From contig JADKFY010000007.1 of the NCBI GenBank assembly GCA_016717305.1, forward strand, positions 180,160 through 244,159: DNA of 64,000 nt. Direction: 5' to 3'. The notes below the pieces were generated by a model, which saw only the letters and a list, made by a program, of their open reading frames with translations, did no database searches and was not told the origin of the DNA. The stretch's first letter is position 1; each line of letters opens with the position of its first letter. This document shows positions 26,744 through 35,160 of the stretch, one piece after another. Made by a program: the position numbers and the translations under genes. Source of the stretch: Flavobacteriales bacterium (GTDB lineage Bacteria > Bacteroidota > Bacteroidia > Flavobacteriales_F > PHOS-HE28).

Positions 26744-26804
26744 CGGGAATGAACGTGAATGCAGGATGGCGGCATTTACTCACGCTTATACACGTCCATT
26801 CCCG
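26744..26804. repeat. Imperfect hairpin upstream of the aspartoacylase-like gene
   Basis: CGGGAATGAACGTG (26744-26757) pairs with CACGTCCATTCCCG (26791-26804), 13 of 14 positions, across a 33-base loop that contains further weak pairing. It lies between the aspartoacylase-like start and the DUF547 stop and could be a terminator of the DUF547 gene without a T-run, or a regulatory structure. Confidence 0.5.
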
Positions 26805-26857
26805 ATTGTTGCCTTCTATTTGATGTAAGAAAGGCGGTCGAATGACCACGGCTCCCA

Positions 26858-27643
26858 TTACTTCACTTCATTCAGGCTCCAATCGTAGTCCAGATGGTCC
26901 ACCTTGGCACTTTCAGCTATTTGCACTTTGCTGAATTTGTTGAGGTACAGGATCAAGCTACCGTTCTTTTTGAAATCGCCTTCGAACCAACTGAAGATCT
27001 TCGAAAGCTCCACATGATCCTTGGTGATCTTGTTGTACCGCGCCGTATTGATGAAAGTCTTCGCCTGATCGGCCAATTGTGCATCGATCTTTTCCGCCGT
27101 GTATGCTTCATTCCGCAAGGGCGGGCAGGACATGGAGGCACAATTGATGGCAAAATGGATCCGTGGTTCATCCATCTTTCGCAACACCTCATGTTCCACA
27201 TCGTTCAGGCTCATTTCCGTGCTGCCCGCCTTGAATTTGGTGACGTGCCAAACTGAATTGACACCTGGGATCTTTAGTGTTGGATGCATGTCTCGAATGC
27301 TTTCCACCGGATAGTTGTCGACGATCAACTTCACCGTTTGCGCATTGTACACGTTGATGAAATAGGCCAGTTTGGTGTTCTTGCTCGCCTTGTCGGAAGG
27401 TGCGTTCTTGGAAAGCAACTCACAATACGCATTTAACCGACCCTTGTCCTTCACAAAGCCTTTATAGTCCACCAGCCCATCCCGCACGTGTGCTTTTAGA
27501 AGTTGATCCCAATCCGCATGCAGTTCTGCGGGAGCGACTACCGGTCCATCGGCCATGGTATAGTTCCAAGTGATCGGAGTCGTTCGATCACAAGCTACTG
27601 TCGTTAGAAGGAAGGCGATGGCGATGCTGTTCATGGTTCGCAT
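26858..27643 (-). CDS. DUF547-domain lipoprotein
   Basis: 261 residues. The signal peptide ends in a lipobox (LLTTVACDR). The DUF547 domain fills most of the rest: KLAYFINVYNAQTVKLIVDN, IHFAINCASMSCPPLRNEAY and IFSWFEGDF are the conserved blocks. Conserved Cys/His positions in the FAINCASMSCPPL block suggest a thiol-dependent active site by analogy with cysteine peptidase folds, but no activity is established for the family. It would sit in the periplasm or on the outer membrane. It appears to be a single-gene unit. Confidence 0.9.
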   Translation of the reverse strand: MRTMNSIAIAFLLTTVACDRTTPITWNYTMADGPVVAPAELHADWDQLLKAHVRDGLVDYKGFVKDKGRLNAYCELLSKNAPSDKASKNTKLAYFINVYNAQTVKLIVDNYPVESIRDMHPTLKIPGVNSVWHVTKFKAGSTEMSLNDVEHEVLRKMDEPRIHFAINCASMSCPPLRNEAYTAEKIDAQLADQAKTFINTARYNKITKDHVELSKIFSWFEGDFKKNGSLILYLNKFSKVQIAESAKVDHLDYDWSLNEVK

Positions 27644-27773
27644 TTTAGGTACTTACGTTCGCGGAATGTCAATGGACCAAATTGTAGGCCGATCAACGGA
27701 GGAACGGTCGAGGGACCGGGAAAACCTGACACCTCTGCCGTGGTTTTCAACCAATAACTATTCTAAATGCATC

Positions 27774-27793
27774 GGGCGGATGATCATCCGCCC
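27774..27793. terminator. Perfect 20-bp palindrome after paaE
   Basis: GGGCGGATGATCATCCGCCC is fully self-complementary. It lies 5 bp beyond the paaE stop codon, and as RNA would form an 8-bp GC-rich stem with loop GATC. There is no real T-run on the minus strand, so it may be a stabilising 3' hairpin or weak terminator; an operator function is also possible. Confidence 0.6.
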
Positions 27794-27798
27794 CAACG

Positions 27799-28881
27799 TC
27801 AGTGCTGATCGTAATCGATCGTTACCTCGGCAGAACGCGGGTGGGTCTGGCAGGTAAGAACGTAGCCATCTGCGACTTCTTCATCGGTGAGGGCGTAGTT
27901 CATCGCCATCTCCACTTTGCCGAAGACCACACGGGCTTTGCAGGTGCAGCACACCGCCCCTTTGCACGCGTAGGGCACGTCCAATCCGGCATCCAAGGCC
28001 ACATCCAGAACGGCATCGCCACTGGCATCCACTTTCAATTCCTGTTCGCGCCCGTCAAGGATCACTTTTACGGTTGCTGTGCCAGTGAATGCTCCTTCAC
28101 CGACCGCCACAGGTGCCTTTTTAGCATCCGTGGTAACAGGGCTACTGAACAGTTCAATGTGGATCCGATTCTTCTCCACACCTTGCTTTTCCAAGGCCTC
28201 GCTCACGTTCACCATCATTTGTTCCGGTCCGCAGATGAAGAACTCCTTGTCCAACGGATCGTTCACGAAGCGCTTCAACAACTCCACGGCTTTTCCTGTG
28301 GTAATTCGACCGTTGAACAGCATGTCCTCATCCTTCCCTTGGCTTAGGATGTGATGCACCGAAAGACGTTCGCCAAAGTGTTTGCGCAACTCTTCCAAGC
28401 GGCTGCGGAAGATGATCCTGTCCTGATCGGAATTACCGTAGAACAGGGTGAATCTACTTTTCGGTTCGGTGCGAAGTACGGTTTTGAGAATGCTCAGGAT
28501 CGGCGTTATCCCACTGCCTGCCGCGAAGGCGATGATGTGGCGCTCCTTGCTCGGGTCCAACGCAGTAGTGAAGTTGCCCATCGGGGTCATGACCTCGATC
28601 TGCATACCCGGTTTCAGCTTGTCCACCAATTGTGTGCTGGCCCTGCCCCCTTCCACTTTCTTCACGGCGATCCGCATTTCACCTTGGTCCAACGGACTAC
28701 TGCAAATGCTGTAGCTGCGTCGTAGTTCCTCCCCGTTCACCGTCAACTTCAACGTTACGTACTGGCCGTGCTCGAATCGGAAATCTGCCTGCTCCGAAGC
28801 CGGAACCGTAAAGCCGACCACGATGCAATCGGCTGTTTCCTGATGAATGCTTGCTACTTCAAGGGTATGGAATCGGGCCAT
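27799..28881 (-). CDS. paaE: Phenylacetyl-CoA epoxidase reductase subunit PaaE
   Basis: About 360 residues from the ATG at 28881 (MARFHTLEVASIHQET); an ATG five codons earlier is possible. The N-terminal FAD domain has RRSYSICSSP, the NAD domain has AFAAGSGITPILSILK and FICGPEQMM, and the C-terminal plant-type [2Fe-2S] domain has CKGAVCCTCKARV with a later cysteine in YVLTCQTHP. It passes electrons from NAD(P)H to the PaaABC(D) oxygenase, which epoxidises the ring of phenylacetyl-CoA. It is divergent from paaA with a short shared promoter region, so reductase and oxygenase can be controlled together. Confidence 0.95.
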   Translation of the reverse strand: MARFHTLEVASIHQETADCIVVGFTVPASEQADFRFEHGQYVTLKLTVNGEELRRSYSICSSPLDQGEMRIAVKKVEGGRASTQLVDKLKPGMQIEVMTPMGNFTTALDPSKERHIIAFAAGSGITPILSILKTVLRTEPKSRFTLFYGNSDQDRIIFRSRLEELRKHFGERLSVHHILSQGKDEDMLFNGRITTGKAVELLKRFVNDPLDKEFFICGPEQMMVNVSEALEKQGVEKNRIHIELFSSPVTTDAKKAPVAVGEGAFTGTATVKVILDGREQELKVDASGDAVLDVALDAGLDVPYACKGAVCCTCKARVVFGKVEMAMNYALTDEEVADGYVLTCQTHPRSAEVTIDYDQH

Positions 28882-29018
28882 GCGGGTGCTTGTCATTCTT
28901 GGGCGGCGAATTTAGATGATCCTTCGGGTGGTTGGTCCTCTCAATGAACATACAGCCACCGGTAAAGGTTTTCAAACGAAAGGCCAAGCCCCGTACCTTA
29001 GCGGACCAGAACAAGAAC

Positions 29019-29957
29019 ATGGAGAACCAAGAACTTGAGGAACGCTTTCAAGAGAAAGTAGATGCCGAACTGAAGATCGAGCCGAAGGACTGGATGCCCG
29101 AGAAGTATCGGAAAACACTGGTACGGCAGATCAGCCAGCACGCCCACAGCGAGGTGGTAGGCATGTTACCCGAGGGGAATTGGATCGGACGCGCTCCTTC
29201 ACTAAAACGGAAAGCGATCCTTTTGGCCAAGGTGCAAGATGAGGCGGGGCACGGGCTTTACTTGTACAGTGCCGCTGAAACGCTTGGTACCACACGTGAA
29301 AAGACCGTCGAGGACCTCTTGAGCGGCAAGGCGAAATACAGTAGCATCTTCAACTACCCCACCCTTACATGGGCAGATATCGGTGCAGTGGGTTGGCTTG
29401 TTGACGGTGCCGCGATCATGAACCAGGTGATGTTGTGCCGTACCAGTTATGGACCTTACGCCAGAGCCATGGTGCGCATCTGCAAAGAGGAAAGTTTCCA
29501 TCAGCGTCAGGGGTACGAGATCATGAGCGTGCTGAGCAAAGGCACTCCTGAACAACTTGAAATGGCGCAAGATGCGTTGAACAGGTGGTGGTGGCCCAGC
29601 CTGATGATGTTCGGACCAAGCGATGCGGAAAGCCCGAACAGCGCCGCGAGCATGAAGTGGAAGATCAAGCGCCAGAGCAATGACGAACTGCGGCAGATCT
29701 TCATTGATCGCACGGTGCAACAGGCCGAAGTGATCGGGTTAACGATCCCTGACCCGGATCTGAAGTGGAACGAGGAAGCCAAGAAATACGCCTGGGGTAC
29801 GATCGATTGGACCGAATTCAATAACGTTGTGGCCGGGAACGGTCCTTGCAACAAGGAACGACTCGTGGCACGCAACAAGGCCCACGATGAAGGTGCTTGG
29901 GTGCGCGAAGCAGCGATGGCCTACGCCGCGAAGAAGGCGAAACAAAAAGCAGCATGA
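29019..29957 (+). CDS. paaA: Phenylacetyl-CoA epoxidase subunit PaaA
   Basis: About 312 residues from the ATG at 29019 (MENQELEERFQEKVDAELK), which aligns with the start of E. coli PaaA; an upstream ATG at 28944 would add 25 basic residues. The catalytic diiron subunit: KVQDEAGHGLYLYSAAE and CKEESFHQRQGYEI carry the E-x-x-H iron ligands. QHAHSEVVGMLPEGNW and NYPTLTWADIGAVGWLVDG are near-identical to E. coli. TACCTTAG at 28994-29001 resembles a -7 box and would give a transcript starting just before the downstream ATG. First gene of paaABCDG. Confidence 0.95.
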   Translation: MENQELEERFQEKVDAELKIEPKDWMPEKYRKTLVRQISQHAHSEVVGMLPEGNWIGRAPSLKRKAILLAKVQDEAGHGLYLYSAAETLGTTREKTVEDLLSGKAKYSSIFNYPTLTWADIGAVGWLVDGAAIMNQVMLCRTSYGPYARAMVRICKEESFHQRQGYEIMSVLSKGTPEQLEMAQDALNRWWWPSLMMFGPSDAESPNSAASMKWKIKRQSNDELRQIFIDRTVQQAEVIGLTIPDPDLKWNEEAKKYAWGTIDWTEFNNVVAGNGPCNKERLVARNKAHDEGAWVREAAMAYAAKKAKQKAA

Positions 29958-29961
29958 TGTA

Positions 29962-30054
29962 CGGTTGTCAGTTGTCGGTGGACCGGCTGTCGCGCAAAGC
30001 CAGCGCGCAGCTCGTGCGACCGAAAAACGGACAACCGAAAACCGACAATTGATC
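29962..30054. repeat. Imperfect inverted-repeat structure between paaA and paaB
   Basis: TCAGTTGTCGGT (29968-29979) pairs with ACCGACAATTGA (30041-30052) at 11 of 12 positions. GGTTGTC/GACAACC gives an alternative pairing, and a central GC-rich stem lies near 29988-30010. The 98-bp spacer is unusual inside an otherwise tight operon and contains no gene. Such GTTGTCGGT-type sequences may be a dispersed intergenic repeat family. Confidence 0.5.
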
Positions 30055-30055
30055 A

Positions 30056-30349
30056 ATGAGCGAGAACCCGAACAACTGGCCTCTGTGGGAGGTCTTCATC
30101 CAAAGCAAACGTGGCTTGGACCACAAGCATGTAGGCAGCTTGCACGCACCCGACGCACGCTTGGCGATCGAGAATGCACGTGATGTTTACACTCGTAGGC
30201 AAGAAGGGAACAGCATTTGGGTAGTACCGGCAAACGCCATCAGCGCCAGCCAGCCCGACGATGCAGAAATGTTCTTCGACCCGGCCGATGACAAGACCTA
30301 CCGACACCCGACTTTCTATTCGATCCCGGAAGGTGCGAAGTACATCTGA
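30056..30349 (+). CDS. paaB: Phenylacetyl-CoA epoxidase subunit PaaB
   Basis: 97 residues, the usual length. NWPLWEVFIQSKRGLDHKHV and GSLHAPDARLAIENARDVYTR match PaaB, which links PaaAC heterodimers in the oxygenase complex. The acidic segment PDDAEMFFDPADDKTYRHP and the terminal SIPEGAKYI are also family features. It sits between paaA and paaC; the order paaABCD is conserved. Confidence 0.95.
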   Translation: MSENPNNWPLWEVFIQSKRGLDHKHVGSLHAPDARLAIENARDVYTRRQEGNSIWVVPANAISASQPDDAEMFFDPADDKTYRHPTFYSIPEGAKYI

Positions 30350-30451
30350 ACCAGCCGGTCTTGATCGAGGTAATGGTCATCCAGCACATTCTTGGACGAC
30401 TTGATCATCGCCACTCATCTCCTATACATCCCTACTCTTTTTCCCTCGTTA

Positions 30452-31210
30452 ATGGCCCAACAACTACCCCTCCTTACCTACCTCCTTCGTAGAGGTGATG
30501 ATAACCTGATCCTTGGCCAGCGCCTAGGTGAATGGTGCGGCCACGGTCCACAGTTGGAAGAGGATATCGCCCTTGCCAATAGAGCGTTGGACGTGATCGG
30601 ACAAGCGCGTAACTATCTGCAGTACGCCGGTGAAGTGGAAGGGAAACAGCGGACCGAAGATGACCTCGCCTTCTTGCGCCCAGAGCGTGAATTCGTGAAT
30701 TGCAAGTTGGTGGAACAACACAATGGGGATTACGCGCACACCATGGTCCGTAGTTTCTTGTACGATGCGTGGCACCTGCCATTGCAGAAAGCCTTGACCA
30801 AGAGCAGCGATGAACGGATCGCCGCTATCGCGGGCAAAGCAGTGAAGGAGATCAGCTACCACCTGCGGGCCAGTAGTGATTGGGTGATCCGCTTCGGGGA
30901 TGGAACAGCCGAAAGCAAAGAACGCGCGCAGAATGCGTTGAATGCTCTTTGGACCTACACCGGTGAACTTTTCGTGCAAGATGAAGTGGATCAAGCATTG
31001 ATCAAGGCTGGTGTAGCTCCGGACATGGCAAAGATCAAGGCTGAATTCGATCGTACAATGGACCGAGTCCTTGCTGAAGCCACCTTGGAGCGTCCTGCAG
31101 ATGCATACATGGCCACTGGCGGCAGACAAGGCGTGCACAGCGAACACATGGGCCTACTTCTCGCCGAGATGCAATACCTGCAGCGGGCCTATCCGGGTGC
31201 GGAGTGGTAA
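30452..31210 (+). CDS. paaC: Phenylacetyl-CoA epoxidase subunit PaaC
   Basis: About 252 residues from the ATG at 30452 (MAQQLPLLTYLLRRGDDNLI). It has the ferritin-like fold of PaaC (GQRLGEWCGHGPQLEEDIAL, NGDYAHTMVRSFLYDAW, KAVKEISYHLRASSDWVIR) and ends with EMQYLQRAYPGAEW, typical of the family. PaaC is the structural partner of catalytic PaaA. A 102-bp gap separates it from paaB. It is followed by paaD after 32 bp. Confidence 0.95.
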   Translation: MAQQLPLLTYLLRRGDDNLILGQRLGEWCGHGPQLEEDIALANRALDVIGQARNYLQYAGEVEGKQRTEDDLAFLRPEREFVNCKLVEQHNGDYAHTMVRSFLYDAWHLPLQKALTKSSDERIAAIAGKAVKEISYHLRASSDWVIRFGDGTAESKERAQNALNALWTYTGELFVQDEVDQALIKAGVAPDMAKIKAEFDRTMDRVLAEATLERPADAYMATGGRQGVHSEHMGLLLAEMQYLQRAYPGAEW

Positions 31211-31242
31211 ATTTGAGGGTCGATGCTGCGATCGACCTTACC

Positions 31243-31743
31243 ATGACCTCGAAGATCACATCCCCTACCAGAGAAGGGATCTACGCCCTGCTTGAGAACG
31301 TGAAGGACCCCGAGGTCCCCGTGATCAGTGTGCGCGAGCTGGGAGTTTTGCGCGATGTTGCTGTTGTGGATGGAAACGTGTTCGTGACCATAACGCCCAC
31401 CTACACGGGCTGTCCCGCCATGGACGTGATGCGCGAGGATATTGAAAAGGAATTGCAAAATGCAGGGATCACCCGATTCAAAGTAACACAGGTGCTTGCC
31501 CCGGCCTGGACCACCGATTGGATCACAGAAGAAGGCAAGGCGAAATTGTTGGCCTATGGCATCGCACCGCCACAGAAGACTGCGGATATCCGCGCACTGA
31601 AAGGTGAGGCTCCGATCGTGCCATGCCCACAATGTGGTTCGAAGGATACTGCCATGATCTCCCTTTTTGGTAGCACAGCATGCAAGGCACTTTGGAAGTG
31701 CAACGCCTGTTTGGAGCCGTTCGATCAGTTCAAGTGTTTGTGA
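31243..31743 (+). CDS. paaD: Phenylacetyl-CoA epoxidase assembly protein PaaD
   Basis: About 166 residues from the ATG at 31243 (MTSKITSPTREGIYALLE); a GTG at 31204 inside paaC is possible. The MIP18/DUF59-like domain has VKDPEVPVISVRELGVLRDV and the TPTYTGCPAMDVM block with the conserved cysteine. A C-terminal zinc ribbon (CPQCGSKDTAM, then CKALWKCNACLEPF) is present. PaaD is needed for a working epoxidase, probably for iron-sulfur or diiron maturation. It lies between paaC and paaG. Confidence 0.94.
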   Translation: MTSKITSPTREGIYALLENVKDPEVPVISVRELGVLRDVAVVDGNVFVTITPTYTGCPAMDVMREDIEKELQNAGITRFKVTQVLAPAWTTDWITEEGKAKLLAYGIAPPQKTADIRALKGEAPIVPCPQCGSKDTAMISLFGSTACKALWKCNACLEPFDQFKCL

Positions 31744-31794
31744 AGGTCCGGAATCGATCAACGGTGTTCGGTCCGTTCTTACGAACTTTGCACC

Positions 31795-32574
31795 ATGGCC
31801 TACAGCTCGATATCCTTCAACGTTTCCGATGGCGTTGCGACGATCACACTGAACCGTCCGGACAAGCTCAACTCCTTCAACCGGGAAATGGCACTGGAGA
31901 CCATTGACGCATTGGAACGGTGCATGGACGACGACAGCATTCGGGCGGTCATGCTCACCGGTGAAGGTCGTGCATTCTGCGCAGGACAGGACCTTGCTGA
32001 AGCGGTTGCGCCGGGCACCTTGATCGAGGAGATCATTACTGTACAGTACAATCCGATCATCCGGCGGATCCGAGGCTTGCACAAACCGGTGATCGCGGCT
32101 GTGAACGGTGTGGCAGCGGGCGCTGGGGCGAACATCGCGTTCGCGTGCGATCTCACATTGGCCGCGGAGAGTGCCAAATTCATCCAGAGCTTCATCAACA
32201 TTGGCCTTATCCCGGACAGTGGCGGCACCTTCACCCTACCCCGCTTGGTTGGTATGCAACACGCATTTGGCCAAATGATCCTCGCACCAAAGATCACGGC
32301 CAAAGAAGCCGAAGAGAACCGCATGATCTGGAAAGCTGTCCCCGATGCAGAACTGATGGAGCAGGCCACAGCACTGGCAAAACAACTCGCAACCATGCCA
32401 ACCAAGGCCATTGCCCTTACCAAGGAAGCGTTGAACAGGTCCATGGCAAACGACCTGGATGGACAGTTGGATGTGGAGAATGAATTGCAGAGCCTTGCAG
32501 GCCGCAGCCACGACTACAACGAAGGCGTGCAAGCATTTCTGGAAAAGCGCAAACCTGTCTATAAGGGTTCTTGA
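31795..32574 (+). CDS. paaG: Enoyl-CoA hydratase/isomerase, PaaG-like
   Basis: 259 residues of the crotonase fold. Oxyanion-hole segments are GEGRAFCAGQDLAE and NGVAAGAGANIAFACDL; the PaaG-type IPDSGGTFTLPRLVGMQ carries the catalytic Asp. PaaG converts ring-1,2-epoxyphenylacetyl-CoA to the oxepin, the step after PaaABCE. Its position directly after paaABCD supports this over a general beta-oxidation hydratase. GAACTTTG (31783-31790), close to the TAnnTTTG box, ends 4 bp before the ATG, so a separate near-leaderless transcript is possible. Confidence 0.9.
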   Translation: MAYSSISFNVSDGVATITLNRPDKLNSFNREMALETIDALERCMDDDSIRAVMLTGEGRAFCAGQDLAEAVAPGTLIEEIITVQYNPIIRRIRGLHKPVIAAVNGVAAGAGANIAFACDLTLAAESAKFIQSFINIGLIPDSGGTFTLPRLVGMQHAFGQMILAPKITAKEAEENRMIWKAVPDAELMEQATALAKQLATMPTKAIALTKEALNRSMANDLDGQLDVENELQSLAGRSHDYNEGVQAFLEKRKPVYKGS

Positions 32575-32767
32575 AAGACCGGGTCGATCCCAACTCTATA
32601 GTAGGTAGGAACCGATCAGTCCGTTTTAAGCACCTTTGCGGAATTCCCGTCGTGCCCCTAGTGGGTAAACCCGAATGTTCGCTGCCACCGACATTGAATT
32701 CCACTTCTTTTCCGGAACCGTTGTGTTCTCCGGACTCACCAGTGGCAACCTGACCCGTTAAGCGCGC

Positions 32768-34204
32768 ATGCTCTTCAACACGCTTGAGTTCGCGCTCTTC
32801 TTCCCGATCGTCTTCGTGCTGTATTGGTTCGTAACGAAGCGCTCTTTGCGGTTGCAGAACGTGATGTTGCTCGCGATGAGCTACTACTTCTACGCCCAAT
32901 GGGATTGGCGTTTCCTGTTCCTGTTGATCTTCTCCACCTTCTTGGATTACTTCAGCGGCCTGCAGATCCATAGGACCCCCACCCATGCCATGAAACGGGT
33001 GTGGCTGATCATCAGTGTAGGGATCAATCTGGGCTTCTTGGGCGTGTTCAAGTATTACAACTTCTTCGCCGACTCCTTCGCCAACCTGGTGGGCAGCTTC
33101 GGCTTTGAAGCTCATCCCGTCTTTCTAAGTGTGATCCTACCAGTGGGGATCTCCTTCTATACGTTCCACGGCCTCTCCTACGTGTTCGACATCTACTACG
33201 ACCGGATAAAGCCAACCACGGACCCAGTGGACTATGCCTTGTTCGTAGGCTTCTTCCCGTTGCTGGTGGCCGGTCCGATCGAGCGGGCGACGCACCTATT
33301 GCCACAGATCCAAAGCCCAAGGCAATTCGAAATGGCCAAGGTCGTGGATGGCTGCAAGCAAGTGCTGTGGGGACTCTTCAAGAAAGTGGTGATCGCGGAC
33401 AACGCAGCGGAGATCGTGAACCTGATCTTCGATGGGCACCAAGACTACGGTGGAAGTACCCTCCTATATGGCGCTGTTCTATTCGCGTTCCAGATCTATG
33501 GCGACTTTTCCGGGTACTCGGATATCGCCTTGGGAACCGCACGGATCCTGGGCATCGAGCTGTTGCAGAATTTCAACTTCCCGTACTTCTCCCGCGACAT
33601 CGCCGAGTTCTGGCGGCGTTGGCACATCTCCCTCTCCTCTTGGTTCAGGGACTACGTGTACATCCCGCTCGGTGGTTCACGAGGCGGAACATGGATGAAA
33701 GTGCGCAACACCTTCGTGATCTTCCTGGTCAGCGGCTTTTGGCACGGCGCCAACTGGACTTTTATTGTTTGGGGTGCATTGCATGCGCTGTTCTTCCTAC
33801 CGGTCCTTTTGAGCGGAAAGAATCGTTCCAACATGAGCATCGTTGCAGAAAACAGCATGCTTCCAAGTTGGCGCGAAACGTTCAATATGGCCGTGACGTT
33901 CTTCAGCGTGGTCATTGCTTGGGTCTTTTTCCGTGCGGAGGATCTGGGACATGCATTCGCCTATATCGGTGGCATGTTCTCGCCAACGATCTTCTCCAAA
34001 CCGGCCGAATTCTCCATGCAGCTAGCGGCGCTGGTCGGGTTCTTCCTGTTGATCGAATGGGTCGGAAGACGCGGGAAATACGGGTTACAGGACATCGGTT
34101 TGAAATGGCCACGATTGGCACGGTGGGCGATGTATTACGGCATCATGTTCCTGATCTTCCGTTTTACCGGGAAGAGCGAAACCTTCATCTATTTCCAATT
34201 CTGA
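32768..34204 (+). CDS. MBOAT-family membrane O-acyltransferase (AlgI-like)
   Basis: 478 residues with about 10-12 membrane segments, starting MLFNTLEFALFFPIVFVLYW. The MBOAT core is present: QIYGDFSGYSDIALGTARI, FWRRWHISLSSWFRDYVYIP and the catalytic histidine in FLVSGFWHGANWTFIVWG. AlgI-type enzymes move acetyl groups across the inner membrane for O-acetylation of a surface polysaccharide. Its stop overlaps the start of an SGNH-like gene, its probable partner. No polysaccharide synthase is adjacent, so the acceptor is unknown. It interrupts the paa gene group. Confidence 0.92.
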   Translation: MLFNTLEFALFFPIVFVLYWFVTKRSLRLQNVMLLAMSYYFYAQWDWRFLFLLIFSTFLDYFSGLQIHRTPTHAMKRVWLIISVGINLGFLGVFKYYNFFADSFANLVGSFGFEAHPVFLSVILPVGISFYTFHGLSYVFDIYYDRIKPTTDPVDYALFVGFFPLLVAGPIERATHLLPQIQSPRQFEMAKVVDGCKQVLWGLFKKVVIADNAAEIVNLIFDGHQDYGGSTLLYGAVLFAFQIYGDFSGYSDIALGTARILGIELLQNFNFPYFSRDIAEFWRRWHISLSSWFRDYVYIPLGGSRGGTWMKVRNTFVIFLVSGFWHGANWTFIVWGALHALFFLPVLLSGKNRSNMSIVAENSMLPSWRETFNMAVTFFSVVIAWVFFRAEDLGHAFAYIGGMFSPTIFSKPAEFSMQLAALVGFFLLIEWVGRRGKYGLQDIGLKWPRLARWAMYYGIMFLIFRFTGKSETFIYFQF

Positions 34205-35130
34205 TGAAGCAATTCCTCAAATGGCTCGCCTTGTTCATGCTGCTCCCCGTGGCGATCTTCGTGATCACCCTGTACAGCGCCGATGGTCGAACCGATCCAT
34301 ATTATCTGCGCTTCACCACGCCACCGCAAAGTAGCTTGATCGTTGGCACGTCGCGGGCGGCACAAGGCATTCAACCCCATGTGTTGGACAGTATGTTGAA
34401 CGCGAACGGTCGCGCCGTGAAGAGCTTCAACTACAGTTTTGCCATCGGCTATTCCAATTATGGGGCACCCTACTACGAGAGCATCAAAAAGAAAATGGAC
34501 CCTGCGGCGCAGAACGGTGTGTTCATCGTGGCCGTTGATCCTTGGAGCGTTGCTGGCGATCTGGCAACAGTAAGGGCCGGTATACCCGAATACGAATGGA
34601 CGTTCTTGCGCACCTTGAACAACGTGAACATGAGCCCCAATGTGGAGTACTTGATGGAGGAGTACGACAAACCATTGTTGAACATCCTAGTGCCTGACCC
34701 ACGAAAAGTGGACGATCGTTTGCTGCTGCATGAAGATGGCTGGTTGGAGACCAATTTGGACCTTTCCCCTTCCACAGTTACCGAACGGACCGCGAAGAAA
34801 GTGAAGGAATACCGCGACACACGTTTGAATAGCTCAGCCCCTTCACCATGGCGGCTTGGATACTTGGAAATAACGGTTGACCTGCTGCAAAAGCACGGTG
34901 AGGTGATCCTTGTCCGGCTCCCTGTCCACAGCAGCATGCTGGTCCTCGAAGACCAACTGATGCCGACGTTCGACAGGACAATGGAACTTCTCGCACTGCG
35001 CAAGAATGTCAAGTACCTCTCAATTCCTGTGAATGATCGGGAATGGTCCTTTACCGATGGAAATCACCTTGTGCCAAGCGATGGAGCCAAGGTTACCAAG
35101 CTGATCGCGGAGGAATTACTGCATCCGTGA
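34204..35130 (+). CDS. SGNH-like membrane-anchored partner of the MBOAT protein
   Basis: About 308 residues from the ATG at 34204, which overlaps the MBOAT stop by one base (TGATG). One N-terminal membrane helix (WLALFMLLPVAIFVITLYS) leaves the rest in the periplasm. SLIVGTSRAAQGIQP is a plausible block I with serine, and DGNHLVPSDGAKVT resembles the D-x-x-H block V of SGNH hydrolases. AlgJ/AlgX/DltD-type partners take the acyl group from MBOAT and place it on the polymer, which this pair may also do. The fused longer reading frame into the MBOAT gene is not real. Confidence 0.75.
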   Translation: MKQFLKWLALFMLLPVAIFVITLYSADGRTDPYYLRFTTPPQSSLIVGTSRAAQGIQPHVLDSMLNANGRAVKSFNYSFAIGYSNYGAPYYESIKKKMDPAAQNGVFIVAVDPWSVAGDLATVRAGIPEYEWTFLRTLNNVNMSPNVEYLMEEYDKPLLNILVPDPRKVDDRLLLHEDGWLETNLDLSPSTVTERTAKKVKEYRDTRLNSSAPSPWRLGYLEITVDLLQKHGEVILVRLPVHSSMLVLEDQLMPTFDRTMELLALRKNVKYLSIPVNDREWSFTDGNHLVPSDGAKVTKLIAEELLHP

Positions 35131-35160
35131 GAGGCGGTTTCCGTTGCGACCTTTGCACCC

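Noticed and set aside
31189..32082. 297-residue minus-strand open frame over paaD and paaG
   Set aside because: Both plus-strand genes are clear and this frame has no recognisable domain.
33367..34203. Long N-terminal extension of the SGNH-like protein inside the MBOAT gene
   Set aside because: It runs through the strongly conserved MBOAT gene in another frame, with repeated Arg/Gly/His-rich nonsense. The ATG at 34204 opens a membrane anchor and gives a normal product.
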